NCBI RefSeq assembly: GCF_020520425.1
Contig: NC_079492.1
Coordinates: forward strand, 61,813,042-61,877,041
DNA from: Spinacia oleracea
Taxonomy: Eukaryota; Streptophyta; Magnoliopsida; Caryophyllales; Amaranthaceae
Length of the DNA stretch: 64,000 nt
Direction: 5' to 3'
Positions 11,476-22,600 of this stretch are shown in pieces. The notes beneath the pieces were generated by a model. The model saw only the letters and a list, made by a program, of their open reading frames with translations, had not been told where the DNA came from and ran no database searches. Both the position numbers and the translations under genes were made by a program. Each line of letters opens with the position of its first letter. Position 1 is the stretch's first letter.

Positions 11476-12471
11476 TGTAGGGGAATACAGTTAAACATAA
11501 TAACATGTGCGGAACAATCCCCAAAGCACAGATTAAGCAAACTTACATTCGAAGCGTGTTTTCCACAATAATCCGTCAACGAACACGAACAAAGAACTCC
11601 ACTTGTCGTTCCTCTACTTGGTTCACCGACACGATCAGATCCGTCTTGATTATCGTAGCTTAGACAATCAATCAAGAGTTTGTGCTTTTGGGAAGAACAA
11701 TTCTAATGGAGGCACAGAGAGTTTAGGGTTTCTCTTGCCTTAGGTTAAAATCTGATTTTGCATTAGGTTATTGGAAAACGTGAGTTGGAATAATATTATA
11801 ACCCTTAGGTTATAATATCAACCGGCCAAGGCACATAGGCCATGCGCCAGCCAGCCACGTCCGTGCAAGCCCACACGCGCACAGCCACACAGGCGTTGGG
11901 CCTTGGGCCGCGCTGTGCGCGCTGCTGCTGCTGTACCTCGCGTGCGCGCGCGCGCCCAGCCAAGGCTTGGGCCTTGCGCGCTGGCTCGCTGCTACGCCCA
12001 GTGGGCCTTGCGCTCTTGCGCGCCTTGGCTCGTTGGGCTGGCAGCGTTGCCCCTTTCCGTATCCGCGATTAATATATTTCCGATATATTATTTATCGTTT
12101 CATATACGACGAATCACCGTCGTACGATACGATTTATTCGTTTCGCCTAGCTTACGAATATTCACGATACGATATACGATTCCGATGCAAGGTCGTATCG
12201 TATAATACGTTTTCCAACTAATTCCCGAAAAGCTATTAAATGAATTTCCGATTTATTTAATCCGGTGATCTGTTACGTGTCATTGGTGTGACCTTGTAGG
12301 TTCAGTCAAGAGTAAGTTGTGAGTTCAAATATGCATTAGAACTCACTGATCGGAAGCATTGCTCCAGCTAGCTGTTTCGATCACTTGATCTCACTGAATT
12401 AATTGTTCGCGATTAATCTGAACCTTGGTATCAGACTTAATGCACCTTGGATGAAGGACATATTTCCTTCA
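11476..12471 (-). repeat. 5' LTR of element C
   Basis: This 996-bp LTR is bounded by TG...CA on the minus strand. It is followed on the right by the target duplication CTGGA (12,472-12,476). It is the near-identical partner of 3,304-4,318, with a GC-rich block at about 11,830-12,060. Confidence 0.9.
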
Positions 12472-12476
12472 CTGGA

Positions 12477-13190
12477 TTAGTCCAATCATCCTCTTAGATC
12501 TATCCCTATAGATCTTGATGCCCAATATGTACTGTGCCTCTCCTAAGTCCTTCATTGAGAAACACTTTCCAAGCCAAGTCTTTACAGACTCCAACATAGG
12601 AATGTCGTTTCCAATAAGTAGTATGTCATCAACATACAAGACTAGGAATGCAATTTTTCTCCCACTGACCTTCTTGTATACACAAGATTCGTCCTTCTTT
12701 ACAAACTTATTGACTGCTTCTTCAAATCGTTTATTCCAACTCCTTGATGCCTGCTTTAGCCGTAAATGGACTTCTTAAGCTTGCATACCTTTCCTTGGTT
12801 CTTTTGATCGACAAAACCCTCCGGCTGCATCATAAACACAGTCTCTTCTACAACACCATTCAAGAAGGCAGTTTTGACATCCATTTCCCATATTTCATAG
12901 TCATGAAACGCGGCAATCGCAAGGCTTATCCGAATAGACTTAAGCATCGCGACTAGAGAAAAGGTTTCATCGTAGTCAACGCAGTGAACTTGCCTGTAAC
13001 CTTTTGCTACCAATCTAGCTTTGTATATGTATACAATTGCATCTTTGTCTTTCTCCAATTTGAAGACCCATTTGCATCCGATAGGTGTAAACCCATCCGG
13101 CAAATCTACCAAATACAGACTTGATTTTCAGACATGGAGTCTATTTCGGATTTCATGGCCTCTAACCATTTAGTGGAGCTTGGGCTCGTC
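12477..13190 (-). pseudogene. Element B pol remnant: reverse transcriptase
   Basis: The minus strand encodes DGFTPIGCKWVFKLEKDK, KARLVAKGYRQVHCVDYDET and [18 protein letters not shown], the copia reverse transcriptase N-terminal half. Further on (12,477-12,755) come the catalytic-loop region and the sequence up to the insertion point of C. It matches element A's RT closely but frames shift near 12,755 and 13,110, so it cannot be translated through. The RT copies the element RNA into DNA in virus-like particles. The reading resumes at 3,303 on the other side of element C. Confidence 0.9.
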
Positions 13191-14610
13191 ATACCTTTCT
13201 TGTAAGTCATAGGTTCATCACTATATAATATGAGAACGTCTAAGTTTTCAGTCAAGAGGACGCTTGTCCACCTGTCCGGCTGAACCTTAGTTCTATTTGA
13301 CTTACGAGGGGCAACAACGTTTTGAGGAACTACTCCCATTGGCTCTTCTAAAGACCTTGGAGGTTCATCAACCTGAACTGCTTCTAAAGAGTTCTTGGTT
13401 CGTTGTTCGTCTCGAATCTCTTCGAGCTCTATTATTCTCCCACTTGTCAATTTGGAAATATGATTTCTTTCCAAAGAGACACCGTCACGAGCAACGAATA
13501 CCTTGTTGTCTGACTTGTTGTAGAAGTAATACCCCTTTATTTCTTTCGGATACCCAACGAAGAAACATTTGTCAGATTTTGGTTCGAGCTTGTCCGAAAT
13601 TAATCGCTTGACACATGCTTCGCAACCCCAAATATTTAGAAAAGACAACTTGGAAGTTTCCCAGTCCATAACTCGTATGACGAAGCACGATTTAGTGTGA
13701 GTGCTGCAGGTTGCAACGCATGTCCCCAAAATCGTAAAGGAAGTTCGGCTTGACCCATCATTGACCTGACCATATCGAGTAAGGTCTTGTTTCTCCGTTC
13801 CGACACTCCATTCCATTGAGGTGTCCCCGGAGCAGTCAATTCAGAAAGAATACCGCATCCTTTTAGATGGTCATCAAACTCGTGGCTAAGATTTTCACCT
13901 CCTCGATCCGGTCTTAGAGCTTTGATTTTCTTGCCATGTTGATTATCTACTTCATTTTGAAATTCTCGGAATTTCTCAAACGATTCAGACTTGTGTTTCA
14001 TTAAGTAAATATAGCCATATCTACTGAAATCGTCCGTAAACGTTATGAAATAGCTGAACTCACCTCTAGCTTTCGCACTCATAGGCCCACATACGTCCGT
14101 ATGTATTAGCCTAGTAGTTCGCTGGCTCTTTCTCCCACCTTTGAGAAAGGTTGCTTTGTCATTTTGCCAAGTAAACAAGATTCGCATTTATCAATCTTCT
14201 CTAAGTCGAATGATTCTAGAATTCCCTTTCGTTGAAGTAATTCCATGCGCTTTGTGTTTATATGGCCTAATCGACAATTCCACAGAAATGTGAGATCCGA
14301 ATCACTAGTTTTAGCCTTTTTAGTATTTATGTTATAAATGTGTTTGCTCGCATCTAGCACATATAGACCATTTTCTTGCTGTGCTGAACCATAAAACATT
14401 TCATTCAAAGCAAAAGAACAACTATTGTCTTTAAATTGAAAACTAAAACCTTTAGAATCCAAACTTGAAACGAAAATAATGTTTCTGGTGATACTAGGAA
14501 CACAGTAACAGTTTTCTAGTTCCAAAATAAAACCACTAGGCAAAGAAATAAAATAAGATCCTACGGCTAATGCAGCAATCTGTGCTCCATTTCCCACGCG
14601 TAGATCCATC
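13191..14610 (-). pseudogene. Element B pol remnant: integrase
   Basis: Overlapping minus-strand frames carry the integrase in order. The zinc-binding region contains CRLGHINTKR and CESCLLGKMTKQPF. The core contains HTDVCGPMS, RPDRGGENLSHEF (RSDRGGEY in A) and NGVSERRNKTL, so both aspartates and the glutamate of the catalytic triad are still visible. The C-terminal part contains KSDKCFFVGYPKEIKGYYFYN. Frameshifts near 13,640-13,820 and 14,110-14,190 break it. Integrase would insert the cDNA into the host genome. The sequence is very close to that in element A. Confidence 0.9.
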
Positions 14611-15588
14611 TCGCCTTTATCAAGCCTTCTACTTCTCCTTAGTCCCTGCGAATTGGAACATAAGTGTGAGAAACACTAGTATCTAATACCCAAGAAGTAG
14701 AATTAGCAAGATTATAATGTATAACATACATACCTGAAGGAGAAGCAACGTTTCCGTCTTTCTTCTCTTCCTTTAGTTCAGGGCAATCTCGCTTGTAATG
14801 ACCAATTTCATTACAATTGAAGCATTGCGATGTAGATGGAGAACGATCCTTCTTCATTTTCTTCTTGGAGGGAGCCATTTGCCCTCTTGGAGTAGATGGA
14901 GATGTACTCTTGCTTTGGATCTTCCCCGGAACCTTTTTCTTGATTTTCTTACTCTTTACTTTTAGCGACGCTTGCTTATCACTACCAAAGTCCAATTCAT
15001 ATTGATGAAGCAAATAAATTATCTCACTAAGAGTGTTTTCCCTTTTCTTGGAGAAATAGAGTAATTTTAATTTCTTATAACCAGGGTGAAGAGAATTCAA
15101 AAGTATTCCCGCAGCAGTACAATCTGGGAATGGATCACCAAGTAACTCAAGGCGGTTGAGAAGCCCAACCATTTTCTTTGTTTGAGTTCTAATTGGTGTT
15201 CCTTCTGTCATTTCAAGATCAATGACCCTTTCCCTTGCCTTTTTTCTTTTGACGTCAAAGCAACAACCCAGTGGAGCATTAAGCTTTAGATCCTCAAATG
15301 AATTTACCAATTCAAAGACATTTTGGTCGACATGTTGACAACCATGTTGGAATCTAACACGACATATATCCCTAAGATGCCTTAGGAGTTCCCATGGCTC
15401 GTACGAAACGAACCTTGAACAACAATCCTTGGGGATAGAGCCAAGAATAAGATCCATCACTAGCGACAAGTGGTTCGCCCACGCACAGTTCTTTTCTGGA
15501 GTCATATCCTTTGAGTAATAGCTGGGGATGGGATGGTCAACTACATATTCAATGTTGTTCCACCTGAGGACTTGCCGAAGCTTCCTCT
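14611..15588 (-). pseudogene. Element B gag and protease remnant
   Basis: The minus strand gives a gag protein matching element A: FVSYEPWELLRHLRDICR, then a CCHC zinc knuckle CFNCNEIGHYKRDC, then WVLDTSVSHTY. The last is the aspartic protease site, where A has DTGCGSH, so the catalytic DTG has become DTS and the frame is lost just after it. The sequence stops abruptly at 15,588, where element A inserted. The first codons of gag continue at 25,870-25,948. Gag forms the particle and the protease matures it; both are dead here. Confidence 0.9.
15584..15588. repeat. Left target-site duplication of element A (CCTCT)
   Basis: CCTCT before the 5' LTR is repeated at 25,865-25,869 directly after the 3' LTR. 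Confidence 0.92.
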
Positions 15589-16960
15589 TGAAGGAAATAG
15601 TTCCCTTGGTCCAAGTATGCATATAATATTAAGTCTAATAAATGCGGTTCAGTATTAATTAACAAGTTAATAATTCAGTGAGATCAAGTGAGCTGAATGC
15701 CTAGCTAGAGGCCGCTTCAGTTCAAGTGGAATTAATGATATTAATCCACAGCTTACTCTTGACTGAACCCGTAGGGTTACACAAATAATACGTAAACGGA
15801 TCAAGTATTTAATGGCATTAAATACTCCATCTATGGATATTCGGAATCGACGGATCTTGGTTTCAGTGGGAGCTGAGATCGTCACAAGCAAGAAATGAAT
15901 ACTCCAGAAACGATGATATTGCCGGAAACGGAAATATGGATCGTATCGGAAATATAAATATTATCCAAGTCGTAGATGTTGCCGGAAACGGAAACATGGT
16001 ACATATCGGAAAATATTATTGGAAATGGAAATATTACCGGAATTGGAAATATTGCCGGAAACGGAAATATTGTCAGAATCGGAAATATTATCGGAATCGG
16101 AAAATAATTCCGGAAACGGAAATATTAAATATTTGTTCGAAACGGAAATTAATTCCGGAATCGGAAATATTAAATATTGTTCGTATCGGAAATGAATTCC
16201 GGAACCGGGAATTTAATCGGAAGCGCATCGTACGAATTAGCATCGGAAGAGGCTTGCTAGACGAAGGCCCAGCACGAAGCCAGGCCCGCGCCCAGCAAGC
16301 CAAGCGCCCAACACGAAGTCCACAGCCTCGCCAGGCCCAGCAAGGCCGTAGGCGCGCGCGGAGCAGGTGCTCGTGGGCTGCGAGCAGCGACTGCTCGTGT
16401 GGACCGCAAGGCCTGCGCGGGTGGTGCGATGCTCGTAGTCGTGCAACACTCGTGTTCGTAACGAATCCTAATCCTATTGGAATTCGTACATTGATTAAAT
16501 CCTAATCCTAAAAGATTAAATTTATTATTTAGAGTTCTAATAGGATTCTAATTAATAAATCCATATCCTAGTAGGATTACAAATCCTTTTTATATCTCTA
16601 TAAATAAGTGCCTAGGGTCACAATTTATAGATACAATTGAAGTATTCTAAAGGTAAGATTTTCAAGCAAAAATCAGCCAAACACTTGCAACCTATTAGCC
16701 GAAAATCCTAGTAACCTTAAGGGCGATTCTAGTTGGTCAAGCTTAAGGCGGATCCGGATGTGCTGTGGACTATCTACGGAGGGACGACACTTGGAGTCCT
16801 AAAGACTTGTTCTTGTTCGGTTCGGGCGCAGCTAGGGAGGGCACGCTACAAAGTGTATGCATCTAAATTATGCTAAATGATTATGTGTAAATAATATGTT
16901 TCCTGGCTTTATGGTTTTTCCGCATGATTTATATTTTGTCATATGTATCATAACCTATCA
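15589..16960 (+). repeat. 5' LTR of element A
   Basis: This 1,372-bp LTR runs from TGAAGGAAATAG to AACCTATCA. From about 15,915 to 16,230 it contains a degenerate array of GGAAAYGGAAATATT-like units. A GC-rich block follows at 16,250-16,450. A TATA box (CTATAAATA) lies at 16,598-16,606, so transcription probably starts roughly 30 bases later. Confidence 0.92.
16598..16606 (+). promoter_or_regulatory. TATA box in the 5' LTR of element A
   Basis: CTATAAATA is repeated in the 3' LTR at 25,503-25,511. It stands downstream of the GC-rich block and about 350 bases before the LTR end, a normal place for the LTR promoter. Confidence 0.6.
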
Positions 16961-16961
16961 G

Positions 16962-16975
16962 TGGTATCACGAGCC
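16962..16975 (+). other. Primer binding site of element A
   Basis: TGGTATCACGAGCC lies one base after the LTR end. It matches the tRNA-iMet primer site with one inserted base, as in element C. Confidence 0.75.
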
Positions 16976-19644
16976 TCTTATTATTTTCATAATCTAAATT
17001 GCATAAAAATAGTTAAATATTACAAATTTGCAAGGAATTAAAAGTGATTAGTTTTCGTAATTGTTAATTAATTGCAAATTGCGTTTATTTAATTATATGT
17101 GCGTAGTTTTTCGGCAGAATGTTCGTTACTCAACCAAATCGAGTGATTTTTGTGTCAATTCCGCATGTAAAAGGCATTTCAAAATTTTGACAAAAACAGT
17201 ATTTTTCGCCGAAACCCAGAATTCCCAAATTCGAAGCCTAACTATGACTTTTCGGAGGTTTTAGTTTTTCGAACGTAAAAGTTTGTAAATTTAAGATGTT
17301 AGATTGAATATTTGCGATTCTTGTTGATAAATCTTGAATCTTTAATTGACCTACTGTATATGTTTAACAAGTTTGAATGCCTAGCCTTGTTAATTATACA
17401 ACCTAATTTGTAATTATGATTAATTTGTTGAAATTCGAATAATTTAGAAATGATTTGATTTTCATAATTAATTAATAATTTAATTAGGTACCAATGATTA
17501 AAAACCACCATAAAAATTGTTAATTTGTGTTAAATTTTAAATTTTTATGACCTAGATTTGAATCCATGTTAATCGGAAATTAATTGATTAATAAATTTTC
17601 GATTTTTCGCCCTAAAATTATGAAATTAATATGATTTATTAATTTGTCATTAATTTTAAAAATAAATGTTTTAATTATTATGCAATTCGCTCATAAAACT
17701 TGCACGCACAAAGCAATGGACGCTACGTGTTACCCTTACGGGGTGTTGTATAGTGCGGGCATGCGACGACGAGCAAGGGAGCTCGTCGCCCATGCGGTAC
17801 GATGCAACGAGCAAGAGCCATGGCACACGAGCACAAGGCAGCACGCTGCCCTGTGTCGAGTGTTGTGCGCATGTGGGCGAGTGGGCAAGGGCGAAGGGCA
17901 AGGCGCAGGCCAGTGGCAGACGCGTGTGGGCAGCAAGCGTGCTGCGCCACAGCGCGCGCTGCCACGCCCAGCAAGCAAGCAGACGCAAGGCAACGAGCAA
18001 GCGGGTGCGCGCAGCGTGGCCTACAGTGCTACGTTGCGTGTGGCCTGCAGGCGAGACGAGCGAGCAAGCGCGCGCGCAGCGTGGCCTGCAGTGCTGCGTT
18101 GCGTGTGGTTGCTTGCGTGTTGCTGTACGAACAATCAAGGGGCGCTAAGCCTCGTGCACTCGATGGGGCTTGGGGCGCAAGCCCAAGTGCCTCGTCGTGT
18201 CTCGATTGAGTCGTTTCAAATTTATTTTTGAATTTTCAGTTCGGAAATAATTTTAATTAATTTTAAAATTAATAATTTAAATTGTTTTGTCGAATTTTAA
18301 TTTTGAATATTATTATTATTATAAATTTTATTTATATTAATTATTTTACTAAAATTAAACCTTGAATTAATTTAAATTCGTTTAATTCAACTGAAATAAA
18401 TTAAATTAATGGATTCGATTGTAAATTTTATATGAGCTTTAAATTTTAATTAAATTTGTATGTTTCCGGTTAGACTAGAAATACATTTTTATGTTTAAAA
18501 TTAGTAAAGCATATGAATTTATTGGTTTAAGTGGGAGCCTTTTAGTCATAAACTCTTGATTAGGTCTACAAATCCTTTAAGGTTAAACAACTTGATTAGA
18601 ATTAATAAGGACTGAATAATTGGTAGATTATTGGTGCCCTTGATTAATTGCTGCAAATATTTATGTGATGCACTAACCAGCTATGTGGGCCATTCATGTT
18701 AATGAATGGATGAATGGTATATATTGTATATGTACTGTTTTGCAGGTTATGGAGTGACTAGTATGGCCCAAATAGGATAGAAAATATGGTCTGCATACCA
18801 TTAATTTGAATGTAATTGGTCTAATGCAACAAATTTGTTTTTCAATTTAAATATGGTCTGCGTACCATCAAATAGTTGTAATTAGTTTAATTATAGCGCC
18901 TCCCACGGTGAAATTCAAGACGAAGTTTTCAATCCATTTTCATGACGGACTTCGAAGTTGAAGCTTCAAGATGAAGTCGGGCCATACTAGATCACATTTA
19001 TCTTATGCATGCTTTAAGTTATTTATTGCTTTAAATATGTCTTAATTATGCATGAGATTGTGGCTTGATTATGTTGCATGATTAAGGATTTTAGTTCACT
19101 TAAAATCTAACCAACATAGTAAGAGCCTGAAGTTCCAAACTTAAAAATTGAGTTAAAAGGTGCCATGCCAAAATAAACACTTACTTGGATATCCTTTACA
19201 TCAATCTAGTAATAGTTTTCGCTCAGCGAGGTGTTACTTATTGGTTCTAAAGGGGTAAGGTACACAAATAATTGTGAGTACATGTTAGTTTTGGTGAAAC
19301 TCAACGATATAAGTAAGGAGTCCTTTTATGTCGTGGCAAAATCGATAGGTTTACCTAATAAGTTCTTAGACGTACCTATTAACCAAGAGTAGTTTCTAGA
19401 CTATTAGCAAAAGGCTTTTGCTTACCTAAAAGATTTTAGAATTGAGTCTAAATACATAATGTGCTTAATTCTTCAATGGTTTTTAGGGTCTTGGAATCAT
19501 TTTATTCACACCTGCCGGAACACATAACTTGAATAAATTGTTGAATGAACATTGAATTATGCATGTATGCTAGAATTTAAGTTTATTAAGAGAAACTGTG
19601 AATGGTTATTTATTTGTTTATTCTTTTCAATTGTAGTTTTAACT
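16976..19644 (+). other. 5' leader of element A
   Basis: This is a 2.7-kb untranslated leader, very long for a copia element. It has a GC-rich island at about 17,700-18,210, with several overlapping chance open frames, and otherwise AT-rich sequence. It shares order and blocks with the leaders of B and C: a CGAAAAAC-rich region, the GC island, GTGGGAGCC at 18,530, and the conserved RNA domain at 18,758-18,990. No protein-coding gene is seen. Confidence 0.75.
18758..18990 (+). ncRNA. Conserved leader RNA domain, copy in element A
   Basis: CTAGTATGGCCC (18,758-18,769) pairs perfectly with GGGCCATACTAG (18,979-18,990). Between them lie two hairpins, ATGGTCTGCATACCAT (18,786-18,801) and ATGGTCTGCGTACCAT (18,853-18,868), each with a 5-bp stem and a 6-nt loop. 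The same layout occurs in the leaders of B (26,607-26,828) and C (9,543-9,779) with compensatory base changes. It lies about 650 bases before the gag start. The function is not known from the sequence. Confidence 0.65.
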
Positions 19645-22600
19645 ATGGCAAACAACAATCAAAACATCATCATGGGTTCTGAGCTTATGGTCAAGCTGAA
19701 CCTAACAAATTTTCTTGAATGGGAAGCTAAGCTAGTTGAAATAGTCAGACTCAATGGACTTGAGTATGTACTGTTACATCCCATGCCAAGCTAATATGCC
19801 AGAGATATGACCCCTGAAAGATTTTCCGCCTGGGATGCGGATCTCAAAAAGGTTATGAGTCTCATGCTGAACAATATCCCTGATGAATGGGCTAGAAGGT
19901 TTGTAGCTTATGAACCTTTTACGCTCATCAAGAATCTGAGGGATATCTGTCGTGGAAGCACGGAGGACAGGGACCTGAACGTCCATGAGTTGATTGAATC
20001 AATGTTTGGTCTAAAGGTTAGTTCTCCCAACAGGTGTTATAGGATGGAAGTCCAAGAAACACATGTTCAGCTCCTTCGCACTAAACAAAGGGTAGGCGTC
20101 CCACTAAGGTTCCATGTGGATCTTATGCTTTCATATTTCTATCGCCTAAGTCTGCTAGGAACACCAATAAGCGAAAGGATGGAAGTCTCTATCTTGCTCA
20201 ATTCACTGCACAGTGGGTTTGGTCTCTTCAAGCAACTATACCTAAGTGAACCAAGAGAAGAAAAAGTTGCAGAATTTGTTCACCTTGTCAGAAAGGCTGA
20301 GATAATACTGGACTGCGAAGCCAAAGATTTACTCAAGGCTAAAGGGAGACCGTTCAAGAAAAGTGAAAAGTCCAAGGGCAATGCTAAATCAAAGCAGGAC
20401 AAGTCCACATCAAGCTGTCTTTATTGTGATGGAATAGGCCATTACAAAAGAGAATGTCCAAAGCTAAAGGAAGATCAAAAGAACGGAACAGTCGTTCCAT
20501 CTTCAGGTATTTTCGTTATAGACTGTATACTTGCTAATTCAACTTCTTGGGTATTAGATACAGGTTGTGGCTCACACTTATGTTCCAATCCACAGGGACT
20601 AAGAAGAAGTAGAAAGTTAAGCAAGGGTGAAATCGACCTACGAGTGGGAAATGGAGCACGGATTGCTGCATTAGCTGTAGGAACTTATTATTTGTCGTTT
20701 CCCTCTGGGCTAGTTTTGGAACTAGAAGAGTGTTTCTATGTTCCAAGTCTTACTAAAAACATCATTTCTGTTTCTTGCTTAGATGCTAAAGGATTTTCCT
20801 TTTTAATAAAAGACAATAGTTGCTCGTTTTATTTTAAAGAGATGTTTTATGGATCTGCTAGATTAGTCAATGGAATTTATTTATTAGATCACGACAAACA
20901 AGTTTATAACATAAATACCAAAAAGGCCAAAAAGGATGATTCAGATCTCACCTATCTGTGGCATTGTCGATTAGGCCATATTAACCTGAAACGCATAGAA
21001 AGACTTCAAAAGGAAGGAATTCTAGAACCATTTGACTTAGAGGATTATGGTAAGTGCGAATCATGTTTACTTGGCAAAATGACAAAGCAACCTTTCTCTA
21101 AATTTGGAGAAAGAGCAAATGAACTATTGGGTTTAATCCATACAGATGTATGTGGACCAATGAGTACAAATGCTAGGGGTGGTTTCAGCTACTTTATCAC
21201 TTTCACTGATAACTTCAGTAGATATGGTTATGTCTACCTAATGAAGCATAAGTCTGAATCCTTTGACAAATTCAAGGAATTTCATAGTGAAGTAGAGAAT
21301 CAATTAGGCAAGAAGATTAAGGCACTGCGGTCTGATAGAGGCGGTGAATATCTGAGCTATGAATTTGATGACCATCTGAAAGAATGTGGAATTCTATCAG
21401 AATTGACTCCTCCTGGAACACCACAATGGAACGGTGTGTCGGAACGGAGGAACAGAACCTTGTTAGACATGGTTAGATCAATGATGGGTCAGGCCGAAAT
21501 TCCAATAGAATTATGGGGACATGCACTAAATACAGCTGCACTCACTATAAATAGAGCTCCGTCTAAAGCTGTTGAAAAGACTCCATATGAGTTATGGTTT
21601 GGAAAGCCTCCAAAAGTGTCTGTTCTTAAGATTTGGGGATGTGAAGTATACGTCAAACGATTAATTTCAGACAAACTTCATCCAAAATCTGACAAATGTA
21701 TCCTTGTGGGCTATCCAAAGGAAACAAAGGGGTATTACTTCTACAATACATCTGAGAACAAGGTGTTTGTTGCTCGAGATGGTATCTTTTTGGAAAAGGA
21801 TCACATTTCCAAAATGACAAGTGGGAGAAAAGTAGACCTCGAAGAAATTCGAGTCGAACAACAAACTCTAGAGAATGCTCAAGATGACATTCAAGATGAA
21901 ACTCAGAGATCTTTAGAAGTATCTGGTGAGAATCATGGTCAATCTAGAGATGTAACCCCGCGTAGATCGCAGAAATATAGATCTCAACCGGAAAGGTACT
22001 TAGGTATTTTGACGAACGAGAGCTATGATGTTCTATTACTTGAAAGTGATGAACCTGCGACTTACAAACAATCTATGACGAGCCCTAGCTCCAAGGAATG
22101 GCAAGAAGCCATGCAATCTGAATTAGACTCCATGTCTGAAAACCAAGTATGGGATTTGGTCGATTTTCCAGATGGCTACCAAGCCATTGGAAGCAAATGG
22201 GTTTTCAAACTGAAAAAGGACAAGGATGGGAAACCTGAAGTTTTTAAAGCTAGATTGGTTGCAAAAGGTTACAGGCAAGTCCACGGTGTGGATTATGATG
22301 AAACCTTTTCACCAGTTGCAATGCTAAAGTCTATTCAGATAATGTTAGCAATCGCTGCATATTACGATTACGAAATATGGCAGATGGATGTCAAAATCGC
22401 TTTCTTAAACGGCGTTTTATCAGAAACTGTGTTTATGACACAGCCTGAAGGTTTTGAGGATCCAAAGAATGCTAAAAAGGTATGCAAGCTAAAGAAATCA
22501 ATCTACGGATTGAAGCAGGCATCCAGGAGATGGAATATACGTTTTGATGAAGCAATCAGTGACTTTGGTTTCATCAAGAACGCAGACGAATCTTGTGTAT

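Larger units (their letters stand above)
3304..12471 (-). mobile_element. Copia-derived element C, non-autonomous, inserted in element B
   Basis: C is 9.2 kb on the minus strand and is bounded by a perfect 5-bp target duplication, CTGGA (3,299-3,303 and 12,472-12,476). Its LTRs are 996 and 1,015 bp and differ at roughly 20 positions plus one 19-bp gap by eye, so it inserted fairly recently. It keeps a primer site (11,461-11,474) and a polypurine tract (4,319-4,329). The interior between about 5,100 and 8,930 is only a degenerate echo of pol, without any open frame for gag or pol. It probably moved with proteins supplied by relatives such as A or intact copies of B (inference). Confidence 0.85.
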
